Positions 25,828-35,125 of a stretch of 64,000 nucleotides of DNA are shown here, in pieces. Position 1 is the first letter of the stretch, and each line of letters opens with the position of its first letter. Under the pieces are notes generated by a model, which saw only the letters and a list, made by a program, of their open reading frames with translations, did no database searches and was not told where the DNA came from. Source of the DNA: Streptomyces puniciscabiei (GTDB taxonomy: Bacteria > Actinomycetota > Actinomycetes > Streptomycetales > Streptomycetaceae); contig NZ_VFNX01000001.1 of NCBI RefSeq assembly GCF_006715785.1, positions 310,001-374,000 on the forward strand, read 5' to 3'. The translations under genes and the position numbers were made by a program.

Positions 25828-27633
25828 ATGGCCACTCCCCTTTCCGACTCAAGCCTGTCCCCGCTCAAGACGATCGCCGTCGTCGGCCTCGGCACCATGG
25901 GCACCGGCATCACCGAGGTCCTCGCCAAGGCGGGCCGCGAGGTGATCGGCATCGACATCAGCGAGGCCCAGGCCGCGAAGTGCGTCGCCGCCCTGGAAGC
26001 CCGCACCGCCCACTGCGTGGAGCGCGGCCGGCTCACCGAGCAGGAGCGCGCCGACACCCTCGCCCGGGTCCGCACCGCCACCGACCTCGCGGCGGCCGCC
26101 GACGCCGACCTCGTCATCGAGGTGGCCCCGGAGTCGTACGAGATCAAGCACCGGATCTTCCGCGAGCTGGACGGCGTCGTCCGCCCGGAGACGATCCTCG
26201 CGACCGGGACCAACGCCCTGTCCGTGACCCGCCTCGCCGCCGACTCGGCCCGCCCCGAGCGGGTGCTCGGCCTGCACTTCTTCAACCCGGCGCCGGCGAT
26301 GAAGCTGGTCGAGGTCGTCTCCTCGGTGCTGACCGCGCCCGGCGCCGTCGCCTCGGTCACGGACCTCGCGATCGAGCTGGGCAAGGAGCCGGTCGCGGTC
26401 GGCGACCGCCCCGGGTTCGTCGCGGACGGCCTGCTCTTCGGCTACCTCAACCAGGCGGCCGCGATGTACGAGGCCCGGTACGCCTCCCGCGAGGACATCG
26501 ACGCGGCGATGCGGCTCGGCTGCGGCCTGCCGATGGGCCCGCTCGCGCTGCTGGACCTGATCGGCATCGACACCGCGCGCACGGTCCTTGAGGCCATGTA
26601 CGCCGAGTCCCACGACCGGCTGCACGCCCCGGCGCCGATCCTGAAGCAGCTCAGCGAGGCGGGCCTGACCGGCCGCAAGTCCGGGCGCGGCTTCTACACC
26701 TACGAGGCGCCGGGCAGCGCCACGGTCGTGCCGGACGCGCTGACCCCGGCCACCGGGGACACCCGGGCCGCCGGACGCCCCGTGAGCTCCGTCGGTGTCG
26801 CCGGCTCCGGCACGATGGCCTCCGGCATCGCCGAGGTCTTCGCCAAGGCGGGCTACGACGTGGTGCTGGCCGCCCGCAGCGCGGAGAAGGCACAGGCCGC
26901 CAAGGCCCGTATCGGCAAGTCGCTTTCGCGCTCTGTCGACAAGGGGCGGCTGACCGCCGAGGCCGCCGCGCAGATCCTGGACCGGATCACCCCGGCCGGC
27001 TCCTACGACGCCTTCGCCGAGGTCGACCTGGCCGTCGAGGCGATCGCCGAGGACCTGGAGGTCAAGCGGCAGCTGTTCGCCACGCTGGACAAGGTCTGCA
27101 AGCCCGGCGCGGTGCTCGCCACCACCACCTCCTCGCTGCCCGTCGTGGCCTGCGCCCGCGCCACCTCGCGCCCGCAGGACGTCATCGGCATGCACTTCTT
27201 CAACCCGGCCCCCGCCATGAAGCTGGTCGAGGTCGTGCGGACCGTGCTGACCGCCGACGACGTCCACGCGACCGTCCGCGAGGTCTGCGCGAAGATCAAG
27301 AAGCACGCGGTGGACTGCGGCGACCGGGCCGGCTTCATCGTGAACGCGCTGCTGTTCCCGTACCTGAACAACGCGATCAAGATGGTCCAGGAGCACTACG
27401 CGTCCCTGGACGACATCGACGCGGCGATGAAGCTCGGCGGCGGCTACCCCATGGGCCCCTTCGAGCTGCTGGACGTGGTCGGCCTGGACGTCTCGCTGGC
27501 CATCGAGAAGGTCCTGCACCGCGAGTTCCGCGACCCCGGCCTCGCCCCGGCCCCGCTGCTGGAGCACCTGGTGGCCGCGGGCTGCCTCGGCCGCAAGACC
27601 GGCCGCGGCTTCCGCGAGTATGCCCGCCGCTGA
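25828..27633 (+). CDS. Tandem double-domain 3-hydroxybutyryl-CoA dehydrogenase
   Basis: A 601-residue protein made of two complete copies of the 3-hydroxyacyl-CoA dehydrogenase unit. Each copy has an NAD-binding Rossmann domain and a C-terminal helical domain. The first has VVGLGTMGTGITEV and ALHFFNPAPAMKLVEVV-type motifs near residues 15 and 150; the second has VAGSGTMASGIAEV and GMHFFNPAPAMKLVEVV near 325 and 455. Both end with YPMGP/LPMGP-LALLD or FELLD segments and RKSGRGF/RKTGRGF tails. It interconverts acetoacetyl-CoA and 3-hydroxybutyryl-CoA, the entry to the ethylmalonyl-CoA pathway encoded downstream. GGAG precedes the ATG at 25828. Both units look catalytically complete. Confidence 0.92.
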   Translation: MATPLSDSSLSPLKTIAVVGLGTMGTGITEVLAKAGREVIGIDISEAQAAKCVAALEARTAHCVERGRLTEQERADTLARVRTATDLAAAADADLVIEVAPESYEIKHRIFRELDGVVRPETILATGTNALSVTRLAADSARPERVLGLHFFNPAPAMKLVEVVSSVLTAPGAVASVTDLAIELGKEPVAVGDRPGFVADGLLFGYLNQAAAMYEARYASREDIDAAMRLGCGLPMGPLALLDLIGIDTARTVLEAMYAESHDRLHAPAPILKQLSEAGLTGRKSGRGFYTYEAPGSATVVPDALTPATGDTRAAGRPVSSVGVAGSGTMASGIAEVFAKAGYDVVLAARSAEKAQAAKARIGKSLSRSVDKGRLTAEAAAQILDRITPAGSYDAFAEVDLAVEAIAEDLEVKRQLFATLDKVCKPGAVLATTTSSLPVVACARATSRPQDVIGMHFFNPAPAMKLVEVVRTVLTADDVHATVREVCAKIKKHAVDCGDRAGFIVNALLFPYLNNAIKMVQEHYASLDDIDAAMKLGGGYPMGPFELLDVVGLDVSLAIEKVLHREFRDPGLAPAPLLEHLVAAGCLGRKTGRGFREYARR

Positions 27634-27697
27634 GGGCGGCGGCGACTGGTCCCACGCGGAGACGGACTGGGGCGGACTGCTCGACCCGGTGGACGCT

Positions 27698-27720
27698 CCC
27701 CCGCCCCTGTGGGGCGGGGG
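27698..27720 (+). terminator. Hairpin terminator below the double dehydrogenase gene
   Basis: Perfect 10-bp repeat CCCCCGCCCC / GGGGCGGGGG around TGT, 65 bases past the stop and before the TetR gene. Confidence 0.75.
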
Positions 27721-27787
27721 CGGCCCCGGGGGCGGGAGAAACCCCTCACCCGCGCACCGAACTGCGCACATGCAGTACGTTCGGGTC

Positions 27788-28606
27788 ATGTCCCAGCCCG
27801 CCAAGTCCTCCCGTACACCAGCTACGCCCGACGCGCCGGAAAGTGCCGCAGGCAGCCGCGCCGCCGCCCAGCGGCTCAAGATGCGCCGAGAACTGGCGGC
27901 CGCAGCCATGGAGCTGTTCGCGACCAAGGGGTACGAGGCGACCACCGTCGACGAGATCGCGGCCGCCGCCGGAGTCGCCCGCCGCACTTTCTTCCGCCAC
28001 TTCCGCTCCAAGGAAGAGGCGATCTTCCCCGACCACGACGACACCCTGATCCGCGCCGAGGCGGTCCTCAACGCCGCCCCCGCGCACGAGCACCCGCTCG
28101 ACACCGTGTGCCGCGGGATCAAGGAAGTCATGAAGATGTACGCGGCCCGCCCGGAGATCTCGGTCGCCCGCTACAAGCTCACGCGCGAGGTGCCCACCCT
28201 GCGCGAGGCCGAGATCGCCTCGGTGGCCCGCTACGAGCGCCTGTTCACCCGCTACCTCCTGGGCCACTTCGACGAGCACGCGCACGCCGACGACGCCAAC
28301 GACGACCCGCTGCTGGCCGAGGTCGCCGCCTCCGCGGTCGTCACCGCCCACAACCATGTGCTGCGGCGCTGGCTGCGGGCGGGGGGCCAGGGCGACGTCG
28401 AGGCGCAGCTCGACCACGCCTTCGCGATCGTCCGCAAGACCTTCGGCACGGGCATCGGCGCCGGACGCGGTCCGGCGGCCAAGCCGGCCACCACCGCTCC
28501 GGCGGCGGTCTCGGCGCACGGCGAGGTGCTGGTCACGGTCGCCCGTACCGACGCCCCGCTGGACGAGGTCATGCGGACCATCGAGGAGGCGCTCAAGGAG
28601 CGCTGA
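27788..28606 (+). CDS. TetR-family transcriptional regulator
   Basis: A 272-residue repressor-type protein. The DNA-binding segment lies at about residues 32-90: RRELAAAAMELFATKGYEAT, VDEIAAAAGVARRTFFRHFR (helix-turn-helix), then SKEEAIFPDHDD. The C-terminal ligand domain is all helical with an Ala/Pro-rich tail. It sits between the dehydrogenase and ccr genes, all on one strand, and its own terminator follows at 28649. The inference is that it controls the ethylmalonyl-CoA genes, and the palindromes at 28771-28806 are its best candidate operators. An alternative ATG six codons upstream exists; I prefer 27788. Confidence 0.88.
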   Translation: MSQPAKSSRTPATPDAPESAAGSRAAAQRLKMRRELAAAAMELFATKGYEATTVDEIAAAAGVARRTFFRHFRSKEEAIFPDHDDTLIRAEAVLNAAPAHEHPLDTVCRGIKEVMKMYAARPEISVARYKLTREVPTLREAEIASVARYERLFTRYLLGHFDEHAHADDANDDPLLAEVAASAVVTAHNHVLRRWLRAGGQGDVEAQLDHAFAIVRKTFGTGIGAGRGPAAKPATTAPAAVSAHGEVLVTVARTDAPLDEVMRTIEEALKER

Positions 28607-28648
28607 GCCCCTCCCGTACCGCTGCCGGCCGCTGTTCCGGCTGTGACG

Positions 28649-28672
28649 ACGGCCACCCGACGGGGTGGCCGT
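28649..28672 (+). terminator. Rho-independent terminator below the TetR gene
   Basis: A 10-bp stem ACGGCCACCC / GGGTGGCCGT with a four-base loop, followed by TTTT. Here the T-run is present, unlike most other terminators in the window. Confidence 0.85.
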
Positions 28673-28770
28673 TTTGCCATGTCAGGGGCCGTTTTCGAGC
28701 GGATTTCAAGCGCCGTTCGATCGATCATCGCTCATTTGTTACGTAAAGATTTCACCTGAGCCAAACTTCT

Positions 28771-28806
28771 GGCACTCAGTGCCTTGTCACCTGACACGCG
28801 GTGTCA
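28771..28806 (+). promoter_or_regulatory. Two perfect palindromes in the ccr promoter region
   Basis: GGCACTCAGTGCC (28771-28783) is a perfect 13-bp inverted repeat. TGACACGCGGTGTCA (28792-28806) is a perfect 15-bp one whose centre lies 22 bp away, about two helical turns. They lie in the 443-base gap between the TetR stop and the ccr start, in a local AT-richer patch. The expected role is operator sites for the adjacent TetR protein or another acyl-CoA-responsive regulator. The rest of the gap up to 29049 has no credible gene. Confidence 0.55.
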
Positions 28807-29049
28807 TACGTTGAAGGTGTCCGGGCGGCCGGCGAGCAGAGACCGTTCGCTCGCCGGCTGTCCCCAAGGGCCATGGCCCCCACGCCCGGACGCCTGCGTC
28901 ACAGGCAACCTCCCGCGCCACAAAGCGCTGCCGAAGCACCACCGAGCCGAACCGACGGCACTTCCAAAACCCTCAGCAGCACTCCCAAGCAGCAGCACCG
29001 ACGAACCCCCAGCGCCCCTCCCTCAGGGCGCTCACCGCCGGAGGCAACA

Positions 29050-30393
29050 GTGACCGTGAAGGACATCCTGGACGCGATCCAGTCGAAGGAGGCCACGTCC
29101 GCCGACTTCGCCAACCTGCAGATCCCCGAGTCGTACCGCGCGATCACCGTGCACAAGGACGAGACGGAGATGTTCGCGGGCCTGGAGAGCCGCGACAAGG
29201 ACCCGCGCAAGTCCATCCACCTCGACGAGGTGCCCGTGCCCGAGCTGGGCCCGGGCGAAGCCCTGGTGGCCGTCATGGCCTCCTCGGTCAACTACAACTC
29301 GGTGTGGACCTCGATCTTCGAGCCGCTGTCCACCTTCGGGTTCCTGGAGCGCTACGGCCGCACCAACGAGCTGGCCAAGCGCCACGACCTGCCGTACCAC
29401 ATCATCGGCTCCGACCTCGCGGGCGTCGTCCTGCGCACCGGCCCGGGCGTCAACGCCTGGAAGCCCGGTGACGAGGTCGTCGCGCACTGCCTGTCCGTCG
29501 AGCTGGAGTCCTCCGACGGCCACAACGACACCATGCTCGACCCCGAGCAGCGCATCTGGGGCTTCGAGACCAACTTCGGCGGGCTCGCCGAGATCGCGCT
29601 GGTGAAGTCCAACCAGCTGATGCCGAAGCCGGGCCACCTCAGCTGGGAGGAGGCCGCGGCTCCGGGCCTGGTGAACTCCACCGCCTACCGCCAGCTGGTC
29701 TCCCGCAACGGCGCCGCCATGAAGCAGGGCGACAACGTGCTCATCTGGGGCGCGAGCGGCGGCCTCGGCTCGTACGCGACGCAGTTCGCGCTCGCGGGCG
29801 GCGCCAACCCGATCTGTGTCGTCTCCTCGCCCCAGAAGGCGGAGATCTGCCGCTCGATGGGCGCCGAGTCGATCATCGACCGCAACGCCGAGGGCTACAA
29901 GTTCTGGAAGGACGAGCAGACCCAGGACCCGAAGGAGTGGAAGCGCTTCGGCAAGCGCATCCGCGAACTCACCGGCGGCGAGGACATCGACATCGTCTTC
30001 GAGCACCCCGGCCGCGAGACCTTCGGCGCGAGCGTCTACGTCACCCGCAAGGGCGGCACCATCACCACCTGCGCCTCCACCTCGGGCTACATGCACGAGT
30101 ACGACAACCGCTACCTGTGGATGTCGCTGAAGCGCATCATCGGCTCCCACTTCGCCAACTACCGCGAGGCCTGGGAGGCCAACCGCCTCATCGCCAAGGG
30201 CAAGATCCACCCCACCCTGTCGAAGGTGTACTCCCTCCAGGACACCGGCCAGGCGGCCTACGACGTCCACCGCAACCTGCACCAGGGCAAGGTCGGCGTG
30301 CTGTGCCTCGCGCCCGAGGAAGGCCTCGGCGTGCGCGACGAGGAGATGCGCGCCAAGCACATCGACGCCATCAACCGCTTCCGGAACGTCTGA
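29050..30393 (+). CDS. ccr: Crotonyl-CoA carboxylase/reductase
   Basis: A 447-residue MDR-superfamily enzyme that reductively carboxylates crotonyl-CoA to ethylmalonyl-CoA with NADPH and CO2. The cofactor-binding motif is WGASGGLGSYATQFAL. Residues described for CO2 binding in Ccr enzymes are all present: Asn in SVNYNSVW (about 83), Phe-Glu in WGFETNFGG (about 172-173) and His in IGSHFANY (about 367). It is therefore a carboxylating Ccr rather than a plain reductase. The GTG start has GGAGG upstream. It heads the operon and also supplies ethylmalonyl-CoA for polyketide synthesis. The mutase starts eight bases downstream. Confidence 0.96.
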   Translation: MTVKDILDAIQSKEATSADFANLQIPESYRAITVHKDETEMFAGLESRDKDPRKSIHLDEVPVPELGPGEALVAVMASSVNYNSVWTSIFEPLSTFGFLERYGRTNELAKRHDLPYHIIGSDLAGVVLRTGPGVNAWKPGDEVVAHCLSVELESSDGHNDTMLDPEQRIWGFETNFGGLAEIALVKSNQLMPKPGHLSWEEAAAPGLVNSTAYRQLVSRNGAAMKQGDNVLIWGASGGLGSYATQFALAGGANPICVVSSPQKAEICRSMGAESIIDRNAEGYKFWKDEQTQDPKEWKRFGKRIRELTGGEDIDIVFEHPGRETFGASVYVTRKGGTITTCASTSGYMHEYDNRYLWMSLKRIIGSHFANYREAWEANRLIAKGKIHPTLSKVYSLQDTGQAAYDVHRNLHQGKVGVLCLAPEEGLGVRDEEMRAKHIDAINRFRNV

Positions 30394-30401
30394 GGTCACA
30401 G

Positions 30402-32429
30402 ATGACAGAGCGTCAGAAGGACCGGCCGTGGCTCATGCGGACGTACGCCGGTCACTCCACGGCCGAGGCGTCCAACGAGCTGTACCGGCGCAACCTCGCC
30501 AAGGGCCAGACAGGTCTGTCGGTGGCGTTCGACCTGCCGACGCAGACCGGCTACGACCCCGACCACATCCTCGCCCGCGGCGAGGTCGGCCGGGTGGGCG
30601 TGCCCGTCGCGCACCTCGGTGACATGCGCCGGCTGTTCCAGGACATCCCCCTGGAGCAGATGAACACCTCGATGACGATCAACGCCACCGCCATGTGGCT
30701 GCTGGCGCTCTACCAGGTCGTCGCCGAGGAGCAGGGCGCGGACATCACCAAGCTCCAGGGCACGACCCAGAACGACATCGTCAAGGAGTACCTGTCCCGC
30801 GGAACCCATGTGTTCCCGCCGGGGCCGAGCCTCCGTCTGACGACGGACATGATCGCGTACACGGTCTCCCACATCCCGAAGTGGAACCCGATCAACATCT
30901 GCAGCTACCACCTGCAGGAGGCCGGGGCCACGCCGGTGCAGGAGATCGCGTACGCGATGTCCACCGCCATCGCAGTGCTGGACGCCGTGCGCGACTCCGG
31001 CCAGGTGCCGCAGGAGCGCATGGGCGACGTGGTCGCCCGCATCTCCTTCTTCGTGAACGCGGGCGTCCGGTTCATCGAGGAGATGTGCAAGATGCGGGCG
31101 TTCGGCCGCATCTGGGACAAGGTCACCCGCGAGCGGTACGGCATCGAGGACCCCAAGCAGCGCCGCTTCCGGTACGGCGTCCAGGTCAACTCCCTCGGCC
31201 TGACCGAGGCGCAGCCGGAGAACAACGTCCAGCGGATCGTGCTGGAGATGCTGGCGGTCACCCTCTCCAAGGACGCACGCGCGCGTGCCGTGCAGCTGCC
31301 GGCCTGGAACGAGGCCCTGGGCCTCCCCCGGCCGTGGGACCAGCAGTGGAGCCTGCGCATCCAGCAGGTGCTGGCGTACGAGAGCGACCTGCTGGAGTAC
31401 GACGACATCTTCGAGGGCTCGAAGGTGATCGAGGCAAAGGTGGAGCAGCTGGTCGCCGACTCCCTCGCGGAGATCGACCGCATCCAGGAGATGGGCGGCG
31501 CGATGGCCGCCGTCGAGTCCGGCTACCTGAAGTCCCAGCTGGTCTCCTCGCACGCCGAGCGCCGGGCCCGGATCGAGTCCGGCGAGGAGAAGATCATCGG
31601 TGTCAACGCCTTCGAGAGCACCGAGCCGAACCCGCTCACGGCCGACCTGGACACCGCGATCATGACGGTCGACCCGGCGGTCGAGGCCCGGGTCATCGAG
31701 TCACTCCAGAAGTGGCGCGACACCCGCTACCAGCCGCCCTTCAACCACCCTCGCCCCTGCAAGGCGCTGGAGCGGCTGAAGGAGGCCGCCAAGGGAACCG
31801 ACAACCTGATGGAGGCCACGCTGGAGTGCGCCCGCGCCGGGGTCACGACCGGCGAGTGGGCGGGCGCGCTGCGCGAGGTGTTCGGCGAGTACCGGGCGCC
31901 CACCGGGGTCTCCTCCGCGCCGGTCGCCGTCGCCGCCGAGCCGGGCTCCGCGCTCGCCGAGGTCCGGGCCAAGGTCGACGCCACCGCCCGTGACCTGGGC
32001 GTCGGCAAGCTGCGCTTCCTGGTCGGCAAGCCGGGCCTGGACGGGCATTCCAACGGCGCCGAGCAGATCGCCGTACGCGCGCGCGACGCCGGCTTCGAGG
32101 TGGTCTACCAGGGCATCCGGCTGACGCCCGAGCAGATCGTGGACGCGGCACTCGCCGAGGACGTGCACGCGGTGGGCCTGTCGATCCTGTCCGGCTCGCA
32201 CGCCCAGCTGGTCCCGGACGTGCTCCAGCGCCTCCGTGTGGCCGGTGCCACAGATATACCGGTGATCGCCGGTGGCATCATCCCGAATGGTGACGCCGAG
32301 CAGCTGAAGGAAGCCGGAGTGGCCGCCGTCTTCACCCCGAAGGACTTCGACATCACCGGGATCATCGGCCGCATCGTCGACGAGATCCGGAAAGCGAACA
32401 AGCTCGACCCTCTGGAGGTCCCCGCATGA
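30402..32429 (+). CDS. meaA: Ethylmalonyl-CoA mutase (coenzyme B12-dependent, MeaA type)
   Basis: A 675-residue acyl-CoA mutase converting ethylmalonyl-CoA to methylsuccinyl-CoA. The N-terminal TIM-barrel catalytic domain (about 1-500) contains FDLPTQTGYDPDH and LGDMRRLFQDIPL. The C-terminal B12-binding domain (about 525-660) has the base-off motif DxHxxG at Asp547, His549 and Gly552, plus LSILSGSH and GGIIPNGDAEQL. The protein is the long single-chain MeaA type, distinct from two-subunit methylmalonyl-CoA mutase. Its 3' end overlaps the lyase gene by four bases (ATGA). Confidence 0.95.
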   Translation: MTERQKDRPWLMRTYAGHSTAEASNELYRRNLAKGQTGLSVAFDLPTQTGYDPDHILARGEVGRVGVPVAHLGDMRRLFQDIPLEQMNTSMTINATAMWLLALYQVVAEEQGADITKLQGTTQNDIVKEYLSRGTHVFPPGPSLRLTTDMIAYTVSHIPKWNPINICSYHLQEAGATPVQEIAYAMSTAIAVLDAVRDSGQVPQERMGDVVARISFFVNAGVRFIEEMCKMRAFGRIWDKVTRERYGIEDPKQRRFRYGVQVNSLGLTEAQPENNVQRIVLEMLAVTLSKDARARAVQLPAWNEALGLPRPWDQQWSLRIQQVLAYESDLLEYDDIFEGSKVIEAKVEQLVADSLAEIDRIQEMGGAMAAVESGYLKSQLVSSHAERRARIESGEEKIIGVNAFESTEPNPLTADLDTAIMTVDPAVEARVIESLQKWRDTRYQPPFNHPRPCKALERLKEAAKGTDNLMEATLECARAGVTTGEWAGALREVFGEYRAPTGVSSAPVAVAAEPGSALAEVRAKVDATARDLGVGKLRFLVGKPGLDGHSNGAEQIAVRARDAGFEVVYQGIRLTPEQIVDAALAEDVHAVGLSILSGSHAQLVPDVLQRLRVAGATDIPVIAGGIIPNGDAEQLKEAGVAAVFTPKDFDITGIIGRIVDEIRKANKLDPLEVPA

Positions 32430-33388
32430 CGACCGTCAACCGCCTTCGCCCGCGGCGCTCCTGCCTGGCCGTGCCGGGCTCGAACCCGCGCTTCCTGGAG
32501 AAGGCGCAGGGCCTCCCGGCGGACCAGGTCTTCCTGGACCTGGAGGACGCCTGCGCGCCGCTCGCCAAGCCCGAGGCGCGGCACACCATCGTCAAGTTCC
32601 TCAACGAGGGCGACTGGACGGGCAAGACGCGCGTGGTGCGTGTCAACGACTGGACGACCGAGTGGACGTACCGCGACGTCGTCACGGTGGTCGAGGGCGC
32701 CGGCCAGAACCTCGACTGCATCATGCTGCCGAAGGTCCAGAACGCCGAGCAGATCGTGGCCCTGGACCTGCTGCTGACGCAGATCGAGAAGACCATGGGC
32801 TTCGAGGTCGGCAAGATCGGCATCGAGGCGCAGATCGAGAACGCGCAGGGTCTGAACAACGTCAACGCGATCGCGCAGGCCTCCCCGCGGATCGAGACGA
32901 TCATCTTCGGCCCGGCCGACTTCATGGCCTCCATCAACATGAAGTCGCTGGTCGTGGGCGAGCAGCCGCCCGGCTACCCGGCGGACGCCTACCACTACAT
33001 CCTGATGAAGATCCTGATGGCCGCCCGCGCCAACAACCTCCAGGCGATCGACGGCCCCTACCTGCAGATCCGCAATGTGGAGGGCTACCGCGAGGTCGCC
33101 CAGCGCGCCGCCGCGCTCGGCTTCGACGGCAAGTGGGTGCTGCACCCGGGCCAGGTCGAGGCGTCCAACGAGATCTTCTCGCCGTCGCAGGAGGACTACG
33201 ACCACGCCGAGCTGATCCTGGACGCGTACGACTACTACACCTCCGAGGCGGGCGGCAAGAAGGGCTCCGCGATGCTCGGCGACGAGATGATCGACGAGGC
33301 CAGCCGCAAGATGGCCCTGGTCATCGCGGGCAAGGGACGCGCCGCCGGCATGCAGCGCACCAGCACGTTCGAGATCCCGGAGGCCTGA
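32426..33388 (+). CDS. mcl1: L-malyl-CoA / beta-methylmalyl-CoA lyase
   Basis: A 320-residue HpcH/HpaI aldolase/citrate-lyase-fold enzyme. Features are RRSCLAVPGSNPRFLEKA, the magnesium and CoA site DQVFLDLEDACAP, the conserved arginine in TRVVRVNDW, and IGIEAQIENAQGL with IIFGPADFMAS. In the ethylmalonyl-CoA pathway it cleaves methylmalyl-CoA to glyoxylate and propionyl-CoA, and related enzymes also condense acetyl-CoA with glyoxylate. The ATG overlaps the mutase stop (ATGA), so translation is coupled. Role assigned from family and operon. Confidence 0.92.
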   Translation: MTTVNRLRPRRSCLAVPGSNPRFLEKAQGLPADQVFLDLEDACAPLAKPEARHTIVKFLNEGDWTGKTRVVRVNDWTTEWTYRDVVTVVEGAGQNLDCIMLPKVQNAEQIVALDLLLTQIEKTMGFEVGKIGIEAQIENAQGLNNVNAIAQASPRIETIIFGPADFMASINMKSLVVGEQPPGYPADAYHYILMKILMAARANNLQAIDGPYLQIRNVEGYREVAQRAAALGFDGKWVLHPGQVEASNEIFSPSQEDYDHAELILDAYDYYTSEAGGKKGSAMLGDEMIDEASRKMALVIAGKGRAAGMQRTSTFEIPEA

Positions 33389-33393
33389 GCGCG

Positions 33394-33906
33394 ATGCAGT
33401 TCGGACGCACCTACGAGGAGTTCGAGGTCGGGGCGACGTACAAGCACTGGCCGGGCAAGACGGTCACGGAGTACGACGACCACCTGTTCTGTCTCCTCAC
33501 CATGAACCACCACCCGCTCCACATGGACATCAACTATGCGGAGAAGACGACGGACTTCGGCAAGAACGTCGTCGTCGGGAACTACATCTACTCCCTCCTG
33601 CTCGGCATGTCCGTGCCGGACGTCTCCGGCAAGGCGATCGCCAACCTGGAGATCGAGTCGCTCAAGCACGTGGCGCCGACCTTCCACGGCGACACGATCT
33701 ACGGCGAGACGACGGTGCTGGACAAGTGGCCGTCGAAGTCGAAGAACGACCGCGGGATCGTCCACGTCGAGACCAAGGGCTACAAGCAGGACGGCACCCT
33801 GGTGTGCGTCTTCCGCCGCAAGGTCATGGTGCCCACCGAGACGTACATCAAGGAGCGCGGCGGCGAGCAGCCGGGCCGCCCGGAACCGAAGCAGCAGGAG
33901 AAGTAG
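33394..33906 (+). CDS. mch: Mesaconyl-CoA hydratase (MaoC-type hotdog dehydratase)
   Basis: A 170-residue single-hotdog MaoC-like protein with FEVGATYKHWPGKTVTEYDD and the catalytic hydratase segment MNHHPLHMDINYAEKT, followed by FGKNVVVGNYIYSLLLGM. It hydrates mesaconyl-CoA to methylmalyl-CoA, the step before the upstream lyase. Length is half that of the double-hotdog Mch of Rhodobacter, so it should form a dimer of single domains. GGAGG lies ten bases before the ATG. It sits between the lyase and the acyl-CoA dehydrogenase, five and three bases apart. Confidence 0.88.
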   Translation: MQFGRTYEEFEVGATYKHWPGKTVTEYDDHLFCLLTMNHHPLHMDINYAEKTTDFGKNVVVGNYIYSLLLGMSVPDVSGKAIANLEIESLKHVAPTFHGDTIYGETTVLDKWPSKSKNDRGIVHVETKGYKQDGTLVCVFRRKVMVPTETYIKERGGEQPGRPEPKQQEK

Positions 33907-33909
33907 GCC

Positions 33910-35115
33910 ATGGCCCGTCTCGCCCAGACCGCCGGTCTGACCGACGTCCAGCAGGAGATCCTCTCCACCGTCCGGGACTTTGTCGACAAGGAGATCATTC
34001 CTGTCGCGACCGAGCTGGAGCACCGCGACGAGTACCCGCAGCAGATCGTGGACGGCCTGAAGGAGCTCGGCCTGTTCGGTCTGATGATCCCCGAGGAGTA
34101 CGGGGGTCTGGGCGAGTCGCTCCTGACCTACGCGCTGTGCGTGGAGGAGATCGCCCGCGGCTGGATGTCGGTGTCCGGCATCATCAACACGCACTTCATC
34201 GTCGCGTACATGCTCAAGCAGCACGGCACGCAGGAGCAGAAGGACCACTTCCTGCCGAGGATGGCGGCCGGTGACATCCGGGGCGCCTTCTCGATGTCGG
34301 AGCCGGGCCTGGGCTCCGATGTGTCGGCGATCACCTCCAAGGCGGTCAAGGACGGCGACGAGTACGTCCTGAACGGCCAGAAGATGTGGCTGACGAACGG
34401 CGGCACGTCCTCCCTGGTGGCGGTCCTGGTCCGCAGTGACGAAGGCCACCCCGAGGGCACGGCCCCGCACAAGTCGATGACCACCTTCCTGATCGAGAAG
34501 GAGCCGGGCTTCGGCGAGGTCCGTCCCGGCCTGACCATCCCCGGCAAGATCGAGAAGATGGGCTACAAGGGCGTCGACACCACCGAGCTGATCATGGACG
34601 GCCTGCGCCTTCCGGCCGATCGCGTGCTCGGCGGCGTCACCGGCCGAGGTTTTTACCAAATGATGGACGGCGTCGAGGTCGGCCGGGTCAACGTGGCGGC
34701 GCGTGGCTGTGGCGTCGCCCAGCGTGCCTTCGAGCTCGGCATCCAGTACGCCCAGCAGCGGCACGCCTTTGGCAAGCCGATCGCCCAGCACCAGGCCATC
34801 CAGTTCAAGCTGGCGGAGATGGCGACCAAGGTCGAGGCCGCGCATGCGATGATGGTCAACGCCGCGCGCAAGAAGGACTCCGGCGAGCGAAACGACCTCG
34901 AGGCCGGCATGGCGAAGTACCTGGCCTCCGAGTACTGCAAGGAGGTCGTGGAGGACGCCTTCCGGATCCACGGCGGCTACGGCTTCTCCAAGGAGTACGA
35001 GATCGAGCGCCTGTACCGCGAGGCCCCGATGCTGCTCATCGGTGAAGGTACCGCCGAGATCCAGAAAATGATCATCGGCCGCCGGCTGCTCGAAGAGTAT
35101 CGGTTCCAGGGCTGA
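33910..35115 (+). CDS. Acyl-CoA dehydrogenase, probable methylsuccinyl-CoA dehydrogenase
   Basis: A 401-residue FAD-dependent acyl-CoA dehydrogenase. Motifs are GAFSMSEPGLGSDVSAITSK (FAD/substrate), YVLNGQKMWLTNGG, and a C-terminal catalytic-base region YREAPMLLIGEGTAEIQ with a glutamate at about residue 371. The operon needs an enzyme oxidising methylsuccinyl-CoA to mesaconyl-CoA, and this is the only candidate. It is about 150 residues shorter than the Rhodobacter enzyme, so specificity rests on context. A long hairpin follows at 35126. Confidence 0.88.
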   Translation: MARLAQTAGLTDVQQEILSTVRDFVDKEIIPVATELEHRDEYPQQIVDGLKELGLFGLMIPEEYGGLGESLLTYALCVEEIARGWMSVSGIINTHFIVAYMLKQHGTQEQKDHFLPRMAAGDIRGAFSMSEPGLGSDVSAITSKAVKDGDEYVLNGQKMWLTNGGTSSLVAVLVRSDEGHPEGTAPHKSMTTFLIEKEPGFGEVRPGLTIPGKIEKMGYKGVDTTELIMDGLRLPADRVLGGVTGRGFYQMMDGVEVGRVNVAARGCGVAQRAFELGIQYAQQRHAFGKPIAQHQAIQFKLAEMATKVEAAHAMMVNAARKKDSGERNDLEAGMAKYLASEYCKEVVEDAFRIHGGYGFSKEYEIERLYREAPMLLIGEGTAEIQKMIIGRRLLEEYRFQG

Positions 35116-35125
35116 TTGTCCGGAT

